This document shows positions 42,716 through 51,892 of a DNA stretch of 64,000 nucleotides, piece by piece. A program made the position numbers and the translations under genes. This stretch comes from Roseobacter sp. (GTDB lineage Bacteria > Pseudomonadota > Alphaproteobacteria > Rhodobacterales > Rhodobacteraceae). The notes under the pieces were generated by a model. The model was given only the letters and a program-made list of their open reading frames with translations, was not told the DNA's origin and ran no database searches. Position 1 is the first letter of the stretch. Every line of letters begins with the position of its first letter. The DNA is taken from positions 1 to 64,000 of the forward strand of contig PCCY01000035.1 of NCBI GenBank assembly GCA_002731875.1, given 5' to 3'.

Positions 42716-44809
42716 TCATGCCGGTCCCCCGACGACGACGACCCGGCGGAACATGCCCGCTTCGGCGTGATAGGACAGATGGCAATGGAATGCCCACTGA
42801 CCCGAAGCGTCAACTTCGGTTTCGGTATAAACGGTGGTACCCGGGTTGATGTTGACTGTGTGTTTGATGGGGTTCCACTTGCCCTTACCTGTATCAAGCA
42901 GTGACCACATGCCGTGCAGGTGCATGGGATGTGCCATCATGGTTTCGTTGACGAACTTGAAGCGAACGCGTTCGCCGTAACGCAGAATGATCGGATCGGC
43001 GTCTTTCATCTTCACACCATTGATCGACCAGATATAGCGTTCCATGTTGCCGGTCAGACGCACTTCGATCGTGCGCGCTGGCTCGCGATCGGCAAACATC
43101 GGAGCGCTTGCTGTAAGATCGCTGTAGGACAAGAACTTACCACCGTTGGCAGCTTGGGGTATCAGGCCGCTTCCCGCTGCGAAGAACGGATTTGCGTTGG
43201 ACGCGCCGTGGTCCATGCCTTCCATCCCCTTCATGCCTTTCATGGATGACTTGGACATTTTCTTGCCGCCCATATTCATGCCGCTCATGTCCATTCCAGC
43301 CATGTCATGACCAGCTTTGGCACCAGCTTTCTTCTTGGGCATCTTCATACCGCCCATGTCCATGTTCTTCATGTCATGTCCGGCTTTGGCATCGGCCTTC
43401 TTGGGCATCTTCATGCCGCCCATGTCCATGTTCTTCATGTCATGTCCAGCTTTGGCGTCAGCCTTTGCCGGTGCCTTCTTGTCGCCCATGTCCATGTTCT
43501 TCATGTCCATGTTTTCCATGTTGTGACCGGCCGCTGGCGCGGTTTCCTTGGACATGTCCATCGTGCCCATATCCATGTTTTGCATGTTATGGCCCGCGTG
43601 AGGATCAGCCTCGGCGGCTGGCTTTTCCATACCTGGCATTTGCGCCATTTCGGTATCCATGAGGTTCATTTTCATACCGCCCATGTCCATGTTACCCATG
43701 TCCATACCGCCCATGTCCATGCCGCCCATATCCATACCCATGCCGCCCATCATGCCTGACATGTCAGCCATCGTAAGCAGTGGTTTTTTACGCAACGGTG
43801 GAACTGGTCCTGCAAGACCGGGCTGCGGTGAAAGCGTACCACGAACCAATCCTGTGCGACCCATGGATTCGGCGATTACCGAATAGGGCATGTTCTTGGT
43901 AGGTTGAACAATAACGTCATAGGTTTCGGCAACTGCGATACGCAGTTCGTCAACCACGACGGGTTTGACATTGTTGCCGTCGGCCTGAACCACTGTCATC
44001 TTGAGACCAGGTACCCGAATATCGAAATAGGTCATCGCCGACGAGTTGATCAAGCGCAAGCGCACCTTTTCGCCCGCTCTGAATATCCCTGTCCAGTTTT
44101 GCATGGTGCTCTGGCCGTTGATCAGGGCCGTGAAACCTTGGACATCCTCGATATCTGTCGGGGTCATCCGCATCTTGCCCCACATCCGGCGTTCTTTCAG
44201 AGTGGCCTTGAGCCCATCTGCACGGGAATCCTCGATCAGGTCCTCCAGCGTACGCTGGGACCGGTTGTAGTAGTCCGCCGAACGTTTCAGGTTGCGGAAG
44301 ATCTTGTAACCGCTATGGGGGTGTTTGTCAGTCAACTGGACCACATAATCGCGGTCCGCGCGGATCGGATCGCGGCCCTTTGGTTCAATTACAATGGCAC
44401 CGTAAGCACCATCGGGTTCCTGGAAACCGGAATGGCTGTGAAACCAGTACGTGCCCGATTGCTTGATCGGAAAGTTGTAGGTGTGCGTCGTGCCGGGCTT
44501 GATCCCGACAAAGCTGATATCAGGCACCCCATCCTGTTCGAATGACAAAATCAGCCCGTGCCAATGGATCGATGTCCAGTCACGCAGGTTATTCTTGACC
44601 CTGATGGTGACGTCTTCACCTTCTTTGAATCTCAAGACGGTCGGAATCTGGCTATTGTTATATCCGACGCCTTTCTTAACAAAGTTGCCTGTATTGATGC
44701 GGATGTTGTCAACAGAGATGTCATAGGTTTCAGCCGCTGCACTGAAGGCACCTACCGCAGAGACCGCCAGCGCAAAAAGAGCTGTACGGAATATGGATTT
44801 GGAACTCAT
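42716..44809 (-). CDS. copA: Multicopper oxidase CopA with expanded Met/His-rich repeat region, copy 1
   Basis: 697 residues from the ATG at 44809, with AAGGA 6 bases upstream. A Sec-type signal (MSSKSIFRTALFALAVSAVG, cut near AAAET) lacks the twin-Arg motif. Cupredoxin domains carry the copper ligands SIHWHGL, YWFHSHSG, HPMHLHG and AFHCHLSYHAEAGMF. Between domains 2 and 3, residues about 347-537 are a low-complexity insert of MDMGGM, GHDMKNMDMG and KADAK units repeated many times. The Met/His units probably store or shuttle Cu(I) for oxidation to Cu(II). Followed by copB. Confidence 0.93.
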   Translation of the reverse strand: MSSKSIFRTALFALAVSAVGAFSAAAETYDISVDNIRINTGNFVKKGVGYNNSQIPTVLRFKEGEDVTIRVKNNLRDWTSIHWHGLILSFEQDGVPDISFVGIKPGTTHTYNFPIKQSGTYWFHSHSGFQEPDGAYGAIVIEPKGRDPIRADRDYVVQLTDKHPHSGYKIFRNLKRSADYYNRSQRTLEDLIEDSRADGLKATLKERRMWGKMRMTPTDIEDVQGFTALINGQSTMQNWTGIFRAGEKVRLRLINSSAMTYFDIRVPGLKMTVVQADGNNVKPVVVDELRIAVAETYDVIVQPTKNMPYSVIAESMGRTGLVRGTLSPQPGLAGPVPPLRKKPLLTMADMSGMMGGMGMDMGGMDMGGMDMGNMDMGGMKMNLMDTEMAQMPGMEKPAAEADPHAGHNMQNMDMGTMDMSKETAPAAGHNMENMDMKNMDMGDKKAPAKADAKAGHDMKNMDMGGMKMPKKADAKAGHDMKNMDMGGMKMPKKKAGAKAGHDMAGMDMSGMNMGGKKMSKSSMKGMKGMEGMDHGASNANPFFAAGSGLIPQAANGGKFLSYSDLTASAPMFADREPARTIEVRLTGNMERYIWSINGVKMKDADPIILRYGERVRFKFVNETMMAHPMHLHGMWSLLDTGKGKWNPIKHTVNINPGTTVYTETEVDASGQWAFHCHLSYHAEAGMFRRVVVVGGPA
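43240..43770 (-). repeat. Tandem repeat encoding Met/His-rich units inside copA
   Basis: About 530 bases made of near-identical units; the clearest encode KADAKAGHDMKNMDMGGMKM in tandem, plus shorter MDMGG units at the 5' side. Strand slippage here could alter unit number without breaking the frame. Confidence 0.8.
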
Positions 44810-44970
44810 TTCCATTCCTTTCAAGGTTATAGGGCGAAGCGTTGCGCAGAACACGCAGCGTTCAATGTCTTGTTATTGGAGTTTTATGGGCTGAATACCC
44901 GCTTCGATACCGTGCCGGCCGGAAGACAAGCCAATGCACCGACAGTAACGGTCAGCAATTTAAGTCGATG

Positions 44971-45351
44971 TCACGCCCGTGGTGGAGGAGTGTCGATCGA
45001 GTTAAAACTGGTATAGGATTTTACGTGAAATGGGGGGTGAGTCACGTCAAACTGAATCTCGAACAGCTCTGTCATCACGTAAGAGTCACACGATACGGTC
45101 TGACAATGCCCCGCAGTCGCCCCGCAGGCATTTGCTTCGTCAGAAGGACCCTGCGGCAAGCCACATTTGTTCATAACTTGATCAGCGTTCGCCTCGGCCA
45201 ACCGGTTTTCTTCCAGCATGGCAGCATGGGAAACCGTTTCGTGCAGCATCGCCCCTTCAGAAGCGGCGTGCGTGGCATGTGACATCAACGCGGACACCGA
45301 AAGCGCCAACGCGAGTATGTAACCCATAACTGGATTCAAAAACCTTGTCAT
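44971..45351 (-). CDS. Small exported Cys-containing protein, first gene of copAB unit 1
   Basis: 126 residues from the ATG at 45351 (MTRFLNPVMGYILALALSVS, signal cut near THAAS). The mature part has several His and Met residues, then NKCGLPQG and a Cys cluster ACGATAGHCQTVSCDS, and ends with NSIDTPPPRA. No known family. It lies directly upstream of copA (about 160 bases). Its plan repeats that of the first gene of the cus operon at 9196-9537, which makes a metal-binding periplasmic role likely. Confidence 0.65.
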   Translation of the reverse strand: MTRFLNPVMGYILALALSVSALMSHATHAASEGAMLHETVSHAAMLEENRLAEANADQVMNKCGLPQGPSDEANACGATAGHCQTVSCDSYVMTELFEIQFDVTHPPFHVKSYTSFNSIDTPPPRA

Positions 45352-45692
45352 ATGCTTGGCGCGAAGACTTCCCATCCTTGGCTCGTAGCACGGCTGTTAC
45401 AAATTTCAAAGACCATTTGCGCCTGAAACGTCACCTTAGGTTGAAACTCACGATCCTGTGTAGTGGACCGGTCAGATATTCGCGAGACTGGTGGAACCTT
45501 GGCGCGGACGCGCTATGTGGTTGATCCATAGGCGCTGATTACACCTGCGTCTATGGATTATTTCAAGGAAACTTCCCTTGCATCATGGTAGCAGATTGAT
45601 GGTTAGAACGTTCTGCAACAGGCAAGACATGTCTCTTGTTTGGCTTACATGATAAGCATAGCATCACAGAAAATTCATCAAGGTAGCAGATT
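45352..45692. promoter_or_regulatory. Divergent promoter region with two small palindromes
   Basis: 341 bases between the minus-strand copper unit and the plus-strand cytochrome gene. Two perfect 10-bp palindromes lie 10 bases apart: AGAACGTTCT (45605-45614) and AGACATGTCT (45625-45634). They could be operators, but neither matches the CueR/MerR dyad I would expect for copper. AAGGTAG precedes the cytochrome start. Confidence 0.4.
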
Positions 45693-46313
45693 ATGGCGTA
45701 TAATAACCTCTCGTCTCGTAGTCACAAACACCAAGAGAAACATGGGCTGATACTACGACTGGCCCATGGCGGACTGGCCATCGCGGTTATCAACCAATTA
45801 CTGACCAGTTTGGTCCTGCAGGCCCCTGCCCCGGATGCGACTGGAAACTGGTATTTCGAGGTCCACGAATACGGGGGACTGATCGGCTTTGGTTTCGTGA
45901 TATTGTTCTGGTTGCGCCTGTTGGTCAAAATGCGCGAGACGTCGTTTGGCCTGCTGTTTCCGTGGTTCTCGGGTGAACGGCTGGCTGCATTGTGGGAAGA
46001 TATCAAACACCACGTCAGATATCTCAGCAAGTTTCGGTTTCCGCCCTTTGAGAATCACGCCCCCCTCGCGTCGGCTGTGCATGGGCTGGGTCTGCTGCTT
46101 ATTACCGCAATGGCCGGTTCGGGAACGGTGTATTACTTCATAAACAACGACAACCCGGATGCGGGCGGTCTGGTCGGTGTCGTGATGTTCATTCACCTGA
46201 CGCTGGCCAACCTGGCCTGGGCATATTTGATCGGGCACGCCGGTCTTGCACTGATCCAGCACTATCTGGGCAACATCAGTTTGTCGACGATGTGGTCGTT
46301 CAGCCGCGACTAG
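45693..46313 (+). CDS. Cytochrome b561-like membrane protein
   Basis: 206 residues with four hydrophobic segments. Heme-ligand His candidates sit in helices: RLAHGGLAI, EVHEYGG, SAVHGLGL and LIGHAGLALIQHYLG, the usual bis-His pattern of the cytochrome b561 family. It may pass electrons from the quinone pool to a periplasmic acceptor. Its place between two copA-copB units suggests a link with copper redox state; this is inference. Not co-transcribed with either cop unit. Confidence 0.85.
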   Translation: MAYNNLSSRSHKHQEKHGLILRLAHGGLAIAVINQLLTSLVLQAPAPDATGNWYFEVHEYGGLIGFGFVILFWLRLLVKMRETSFGLLFPWFSGERLAALWEDIKHHVRYLSKFRFPPFENHAPLASAVHGLGLLLITAMAGSGTVYYFINNDNPDAGGLVGVVMFIHLTLANLAWAYLIGHAGLALIQHYLGNISLSTMWSFSRD

Positions 46314-46334
46314 GTCTCTGGGTCAGAGCCCCAA

Positions 46335-46364
46335 AGAAAAACCCCTGGACTTTCATCCAGGGGT
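46335..46364 (-). terminator. Intrinsic terminator of copAB unit 2
   Basis: 9-bp perfect stem ACCCCTGGA/TCCAGGGGT (46341-46349 and 46356-46364) with a 6-base loop, followed on the minus strand by TTTTTCTTT. It lies 70 bases after the second copB stop and ends that operon. Confidence 0.8.
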
Positions 46365-46434
46365 ACCGGGTATTCATGGAGTACGGTGCACACAGGACAA
46401 CTGGAAACACGGCACCTGTTGACTGCGCTGCGTG

Positions 46435-47211
46435 TCAAAAGCGCATGCGGATACCGACGTTCACCGACGTATTGTCAACATTGTTGCCAGCAGCCCGAGC
46501 GAGATCAGCCGTATTTCCGAAAGAACGTTTCCACGAGACCCCTACATAAGGTGCAAACTGTCGGGTGATCTCGTAGCGTAGACGGAGGCCGACACCAACA
46601 TTGTTCAGCCCCGAGCCTATGTTGAATTCGGGGTCGGCCTTTGTGGCGGCCATGGTTTCAAACCGCCCTTGCGCAATGAGCCTTTGGGTAAACAACAGAT
46701 CATACGTCCCTTGGAACCGGGCAGCGACGTTGCCTTTGTCACTGATGAAAATCGCCGGCTCCGCCTCGAACCAATAGGGCGCGAGCCCCTGGAAACCCAC
46801 CACCGCGTAGGTACGCGTGGCATTGGGACCGGGGCCGAATTTCAAATCCTGACGCACACCAAATTGCATGTCCCAGAACGGCGCAACCATGCGGCTGTAA
46901 AGCAACTGCAATTCCGCTTCGCCTTCCTTGTTGGAATTCGTGCTGCTTTCCCCTTCGGTTTTGACCCAGAATTTGTCGCGGTCGCCGCCATACCAGCCCT
47001 GGATATCCCAGTTGATGGTATTTGATCCTGATTTGTTGTTTCTCAGCTCAAGCTGATCGACGGTAACGGTGCCAAAGGATACGTCGTCCATTACCTGCGC
47101 ATCTGCGGACCCGGCCGCGGAAAACGCGCCCAAAAGTCCAAGACACAGAACCGAGAACACCAAATTCCGACCGCTTCTAGTTTTCATATTTCGCACTTTT
47201 GAAATCCTCAT
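46435..47211 (-). CDS. copB: Copper resistance protein B (outer membrane), copy 2
   Basis: 258 residues if started at the ATG at 47211, 4 bases after the copA stop; the ATG at 47187 gives a cleaner signal peptide (MKTRSGRNLVFSVLCLGLLG, cut near ADAQV). CopB/PcoB family features: VDQLELRNNKSGSNTINWDI, AVVGFQGLAPYWFEAEPAI and a C-terminal strand ending VGIRMRF. Related to the first copB but clearly diverged. Ends at an intrinsic terminator. Confidence 0.88.
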   Translation of the reverse strand: MRISKVRNMKTRSGRNLVFSVLCLGLLGAFSAAGSADAQVMDDVSFGTVTVDQLELRNNKSGSNTINWDIQGWYGGDRDKFWVKTEGESSTNSNKEGEAELQLLYSRMVAPFWDMQFGVRQDLKFGPGPNATRTYAVVGFQGLAPYWFEAEPAIFISDKGNVAARFQGTYDLLFTQRLIAQGRFETMAATKADPEFNIGSGLNNVGVGLRLRYEITRQFAPYVGVSWKRSFGNTADLARAAGNNVDNTSVNVGIRMRF

Positions 47212-47215
47212 TCTT

Positions 47216-49111
47216 TCAGGAAACCGTGACAACGCGGAACATTCCCATTTCGAGATGATAGAGAAGATGGCAGTGGAACGCCCAGTTTCCAGGCGCATCG
47301 GCCGTCACCAGAACAGAAACACGTTCGGCAGGTTTGACGTTGACCGTGTGCTTGCGGGGCAAGTGTTGCCCCTGCCCGTTTTCCAGTTCCATCCACATGC
47401 CGTGCAGGTGAATGGGGTGTTCCATCATCGTGTCGTTTCTGAGAACCAAGCGCAGCCGCTCCCCGTAGCGGAACTGGATCGGCCCGTTCACTTCCGAGAA
47501 CTTCTTGCCATCAAACGACCACATATACCGTTCCATGACCCCGGTCAGGTGCAGTTCGATCTCACGCGATGGCTTGCGCTTGTCTTCGTATGGGACAAGC
47601 CTGCGCAAATCGCTGTAGGCAAGCACCCGACGACCATCCTGCCCCAGGCCGATTCCGGGGTTGTCGGTCTGATCGGTGGCGTACATCGACACCATAGCAC
47701 TGCCTGGCAGGTGCTTGTCCGGTCCGTGCTTATAGGATTTGCCCGCGGGTTTGGACGGCATCGCCATTCCAGCCATTTCCCCGGCTGGCACAGGCTTTTT
47801 GCCTTTCATGTTTTTCATTCCAGCGGATGGCATTTTCATGCCTTTAGCCATGCCGGACATATCGTGGGCGGGCATCGACTTCATGCCGCTCATGTCCATG
47901 TTGCCAGCCGATTGCATATCCATGCTTGCACCGGTCATATTCTGCATGGGCATTTCGTTCATACCGTCCATCGACATGCCACCGGGCATCATCCCCATGT
48001 CGGCCATGGTTCTGACCGGGCGAACACGGCGTGCCGGGATGCCTGCCTGCATCCCCATCTGTGGGGCCAGTGTCCCGCGCGCAAAACCGCTGCGGTCCAT
48101 TGTTTCGGCAAATACCGTATAGGCCTTGTTGCTGTCAGGTTCGACAATCACGTCAAATGTTTCGGCAACGCCAATGCGGAATTCGTCGACACGCACCGGT
48201 TTTACGTTCTGACCATCGGCCGCGACGACCGTCATCTTCAGGCCGGGGATACGCACATCGAAATAGGTCATCGCCGACCCGTTGATGAAGCGCAGGCGGA
48301 TCTTCTCGCCAGACCGGAACAGCCCGGTCCAGTTCTCTGCACCAGTCATACCGTTCATCAGATAGTGATAAGTCGCGCCGGTGACATCCGCGATATCTGT
48401 CGGATCCATCCGCATCGCGCCCCACCGCATACGGTCGGCAAAGGTCGCGCGGGCACCGTTTTTCCGGATATCGTTCATGAAGTCGACGACGGTCTGTTTT
48501 TGAAAGTTATAGTACGACCCCATCGTCTTGATCTTGCGTAGGACACTGTACGGGTTTTCGAACGTCCAGTCCGACAGCATGACGACATAGTCGCGTTGGT
48601 ACTTAAAGGGATCGGGGCGGATCGGATCAATGACCAATGGGCCATAATGACCCGATTGTTCCTGCAATCCCGAATGGCTGTGGTACCAGTATGTACCGCT
48701 TTGGCGAATGGGAATCCGGTATGTAAATGTCTGTCCGGGCTTGATGCCGGGAAAAGTCACCTTGGGGACCCCGTCCATCGCGTTTGGCAAGATCACACCG
48801 TGCCAGTGAATGGACGTATCTTCGCTTAGGGTATTGCGCACGTTGATCGTGACGTCGTCGCCTTCCCTGAAACGGAGAAGCGGGCCAGGGATGCCACCGT
48901 TAACTGTCACGCCGCGGCCGTTTTTACCGCCCACTTTGACGCGCGTTTTTGCAATCGTCAGGTCGTATACACCCGGTGACTTTTCCGCGGGCGCACCCGC
49001 TGCCTGCGCTTCGCTCGATATTACGTTCTGAAGCAAGGCTGCTGACCCTAACCCCAATGCCCCGGACACAAACCCTCGTCTATTTAAAAACGTCAGCTTA
49101 TCACTCGACAT
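47216..49111 (-). CDS. copA: Multicopper oxidase CopA with Tat signal, copy 2
   Basis: 631 residues from the ATG at 49111, with AAGGA 5 bases upstream (the ATG at 49117 is too close to it). Signal with a twin-Arg motif, NRRGFVSGALGLG, so it is folded with copper before export by Tat. Copper ligands: SIHWHGV, YWYHSHSG, HPIHLHG, AFHCHLLYHLEMGMF. The Met-rich insert is moderate (MPGGMSMDGMNEMPMQNM onward), far shorter than in copy 1. Oxidises Cu(I) in the periplasm. Forms an operon with the following copB. Confidence 0.93.
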   Translation of the reverse strand: MSSDKLTFLNRRGFVSGALGLGSAALLQNVISSEAQAAGAPAEKSPGVYDLTIAKTRVKVGGKNGRGVTVNGGIPGPLLRFREGDDVTINVRNTLSEDTSIHWHGVILPNAMDGVPKVTFPGIKPGQTFTYRIPIRQSGTYWYHSHSGLQEQSGHYGPLVIDPIRPDPFKYQRDYVVMLSDWTFENPYSVLRKIKTMGSYYNFQKQTVVDFMNDIRKNGARATFADRMRWGAMRMDPTDIADVTGATYHYLMNGMTGAENWTGLFRSGEKIRLRFINGSAMTYFDVRIPGLKMTVVAADGQNVKPVRVDEFRIGVAETFDVIVEPDSNKAYTVFAETMDRSGFARGTLAPQMGMQAGIPARRVRPVRTMADMGMMPGGMSMDGMNEMPMQNMTGASMDMQSAGNMDMSGMKSMPAHDMSGMAKGMKMPSAGMKNMKGKKPVPAGEMAGMAMPSKPAGKSYKHGPDKHLPGSAMVSMYATDQTDNPGIGLGQDGRRVLAYSDLRRLVPYEDKRKPSREIELHLTGVMERYMWSFDGKKFSEVNGPIQFRYGERLRLVLRNDTMMEHPIHLHGMWMELENGQGQHLPRKHTVNVKPAERVSVLVTADAPGNWAFHCHLLYHLEMGMFRVVTVS

Positions 49112-49308
49112 CGCCATTCCTTCGCTAAAATGAAATCTGCTTAGGCCTACCGACTACGCCTAAAGCATATTTCAGTAAACGGGTTCTATAACTGGAACGT
49201 TGCAAAAAGCTTTCGACCCAACCGAAATGCCTCGTTGTGCACCTTGTAGTCGGCGATGCGAAGCACTAAGACCTCGCGTCACCATATTTAGCCAGAACGG
49301 AAGCCGAT

Positions 49309-50517
49309 ATGCAAGCGCTCACCGATGTATTGAATTGGATCAGTACCCAGCTTGGCCATGAAATTCCGGGTGATACATCGTCTGCTTTTTATGCATTGTT
49401 TCACGTTATCCTTCTCTGGGCCCCGCTTGCTCTTTTTCTAGTTTTATTGTTGGGCGGCGTGAGAGCTGTTCTAAGATTCGCCCGCCGTTTTTTGAAAAAG
49501 GCAAACGCCCTGACGCAATCGGGACTTCCCACTTCGGTCTTTCAGCTTATCTTTCGCCATACCCGACGCGATCAGCTTTATCTTGTGATACTGGGGCTGA
49601 TCTCGTTGCCGGTGCTTTACATGACGCTCGAGCTTCCAAAGCGCATCATCAACAGGGCTATTGACGGGCCGGAACATACGACGATCATTTTCGGAATAAA
49701 GCTTAGTCAAACCGAACATCTGTTCTTTCTGTGCGGGCTGTACCTGTTCGCGATCATCATAAGCGGGCTGATGAAATTCAGCCTGAACGTCTACAAAGGA
49801 AAAGTCGGTGAACGGCTTTTGCGGCGGCTCCGGCTCGAGATATACTACCGTTGGAGATCAGGGTCAGGCACCGAGCAGCGATCCGAGGTTATCCCGATCG
49901 TTACCCAAGAAGTAGAACCGATCGGTGGCTTCGCCGCCGAGGCTTTCGCCCTGCCGGTGTTTCAGGGCGGCACATTTCTTACCATCCTTACGTTCATGTT
50001 CTTGCAGGACCCTTATTTGGGGGCTGCGGCGATTACACTGCTTCCGCTTCAACTTGCGCTTATCCCCAGGCTGCAACGAAAGGTAAACGTACTTGCGCGA
50101 AGCAGGATGATCGAGGTGCGCAATCTGAGCGGTCAACTTGGGTACCAATCGGGGTCGTCTGAACTGACATCCGGCCCGTCAAAGGCGGTGGGAACCAGCC
50201 TGAAGGAAATGGAGCGTATCCGGCTCAGCATCCATCGCGCAAAGTTTTTTGCCAAGAGCCTCAATAACTTCCTGTCTGCTCTTACGCCATTCTTCTTCTA
50301 TGCCATCGGGGGCTATCTTGTGATCAATGGCAAGCTGACCCTCGGTGCACTGGTGGCGGTCATCGCTGCGTACAAAGATTTCTCCGCGCCCCTGAGCGAA
50401 CTGTTTCGATATTACCAAACCCGCGAGGATGTCAGGATCCGATACGAAGGTATCGACGAATTCCTGGGAATAAGCTCGCGTCCAAATACCGCGCAAACCA
50501 AAGCAGCCGCGGGCTAA
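49309..50517 (+). CDS. ABC exporter membrane domain without ATPase domain
   Basis: 402 residues. A 75-residue N-terminal extension with one membrane helix (about 27-50) precedes an ABC exporter-type membrane domain (SVFQLIFRHTRRDQ, then LELPKRIINRAIDG). This is clearly the same family as the membrane half of the protein at 1404-4340. The reading ends soon after the last helix (FLGISSRPNTAQTKAAAG) and no ATP-binding domain follows, either in frame or in the 34 bases before the next, opposite-strand gene. It may work with a separate ATPase or with none. It starts 197 bases from, and divergent to, the second copA. Confidence 0.8.
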   Translation: MQALTDVLNWISTQLGHEIPGDTSSAFYALFHVILLWAPLALFLVLLLGGVRAVLRFARRFLKKANALTQSGLPTSVFQLIFRHTRRDQLYLVILGLISLPVLYMTLELPKRIINRAIDGPEHTTIIFGIKLSQTEHLFFLCGLYLFAIIISGLMKFSLNVYKGKVGERLLRRLRLEIYYRWRSGSGTEQRSEVIPIVTQEVEPIGGFAAEAFALPVFQGGTFLTILTFMFLQDPYLGAAAITLLPLQLALIPRLQRKVNVLARSRMIEVRNLSGQLGYQSGSSELTSGPSKAVGTSLKEMERIRLSIHRAKFFAKSLNNFLSALTPFFFYAIGGYLVINGKLTLGALVAVIAAYKDFSAPLSELFRYYQTREDVRIRYEGIDEFLGISSRPNTAQTKAAAG

Positions 50518-50551
50518 GCCGAGGCTGGAATAGCCGGCGGTTCGGGGCGTT

Positions 50552-51892
50552 TCAAACTGCCGCCATCACAGTGTCGACAGCGCGGGATAGTCTCTCGACC
50601 ATCTCGTCCAGTTCTTTCTCAGTCGCGATAAACGGCGGGGCGAGCAAAATGTGGTCGCCTTTACGACCATCGCGTGTACCGGGCATCGGATAACAGATCA
50701 GCCCTTCGGCAAACGCCGCTTTTTTGAGCCTTCCTGCCAGACCCAGCCCTGGGTCCAAGGGTTCCTTGGTGTCGCGGTCGGCCACGAATTCCAAACCGCG
50801 AAACAGTCCGCGCCCCCGAATATCGCCGATGTTGGCGTGGTCACCAAACCGGGCATTCAAAGCCTCGTGCAGATAGTCTCCTTTGGTTTGAACCTGCGCA
50901 ACAAGGTCCCGTTCCAGCAGTTCCGACACCACGGCAAGACCTGCGGCAGCCGCTACCGGGTGGCCGATATAAGTATGCCCATGTTGGAAAAAGCCGGTGC
51001 CTTCGGCGATCGTATTATACACTTCTTCAGAGCACAGCATCGCACCTATCGGCTGATACCCTGCACCCAATCCCTTGGCGATACACAATATATCCGGCGC
51101 GACATCATCTGCGTCACAGGCGAACAGATGCCCGGTTCGGCCCATGCCACACATGACTTCATCGAGTATCAGCAACACCCCGTAACGATCACAAATCTCG
51201 CGGATACGCTTGAAATACCCTGCGACCGCCGGCACGGCCCCCAGCGTGGCCCCCACCACCGGTTCGGCAATAAACGCCATGACGCTATCTTCTCCCAACC
51301 GGAGAATTTCCGCCTCAAGCTCATTCGCGACGCGCTCTCCATAAGCCGCGAGGCTCTCATCCGGTCGACGCTCGGCATATTCATAGCAGGGTGCTATATG
51401 GCTCACCTCGACCAACAAGGGTGCGAATTGTTGTCGCCGCCAAGCGTTGCCACCCGCAGACAGTGCCCCGATGGTATTGCCGTGGTAACTTTGGCGGCGT
51501 GCGATAAGGTGTCGGCGTTGCGGCTCGCCGCGCTCGACGTGATACTGACGCGCGAGTTTGATCGCGCTTTCCACAGCCTCAGAGCCACCTGAAACGAAAT
51601 ACACCCGGTCCAGATTTCCCGGCGCATTCGCAATCAACAGATCGGCAAGTTGCTCGGCCGGTTCAGAGGTGAAAAAGCTGGTATGCGCAAATGCAAGCTG
51701 ATCCATCTGCGTTTTCACCGCGTCGCGCACACGTTGGTTGGAATGACCAAGGCAAGACACCGCGGCCCCCCCCGACCCGTCGAAATAACGCTTGCCATCC
51801 GCCGCGATGAGATAGCAACCCTCGCCGCCGACCGCTTGTGGTAGGTCGACGTGGCAATGACGTGGGAATACGTGGCTGGAGGACTGATTCAT
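50552..51892 (-). CDS. Class III aminotransferase (PLP-dependent)
   Basis: 446 residues. Class III features: GGAAVSCLGHSNQRV, the phosphate-binding FVSGGSEAVESAIKLAR, RRQSYHGNTIGALS, LILDEVMCGMGRTG and the PLP Lys in DILCIAKGLGAGYQPIGA. Enzymes of this kind transfer amino groups from omega-amino acids, polyamines or similar. The real substrate is not evident from the neighbours. It stands alone on the minus strand. Confidence 0.92.
   Translation of the reverse strand: MNQSSSHVFPRHCHVDLPQAVGGEGCYLIAADGKRYFDGSGGAAVSCLGHSNQRVRDAVKTQMDQLAFAHTSFFTSEPAEQLADLLIANAPGNLDRVYFVSGGSEAVESAIKLARQYHVERGEPQRRHLIARRQSYHGNTIGALSAGGNAWRRQQFAPLLVEVSHIAPCYEYAERRPDESLAAYGERVANELEAEILRLGEDSVMAFIAEPVVGATLGAVPAVAGYFKRIREICDRYGVLLILDEVMCGMGRTGHLFACDADDVAPDILCIAKGLGAGYQPIGAMLCSEEVYNTIAEGTGFFQHGHTYIGHPVAAAAGLAVVSELLERDLVAQVQTKGDYLHEALNARFGDHANIGDIRGRGLFRGLEFVADRDTKEPLDPGLGLAGRLKKAAFAEGLICYPMPGTRDGRKGDHILLAPPFIATEKELDEMVERLSRAVDTVMAAV

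Noticed and set aside
43192-43759. Regularly spaced repeats that could suggest a CRISPR array
   Set aside because: Units run on without unique spacers, stay in the copA frame and encode Met/His-rich peptide; no cas genes are near.
44810-45692. CueR/MerR-type operator for the copper genes
   Set aside because: I looked for an ACCTTCC-type dyad between 44810 and 45692 and upstream of 9196 and found none that fits in spacing and symmetry.
47069-48541. 490-codon open frame on the plus strand
   Set aside because: It lies antisense to the second copA and copB genes, which have clear domains and start signals; the His-rich translation is the mirror of their Met codons.
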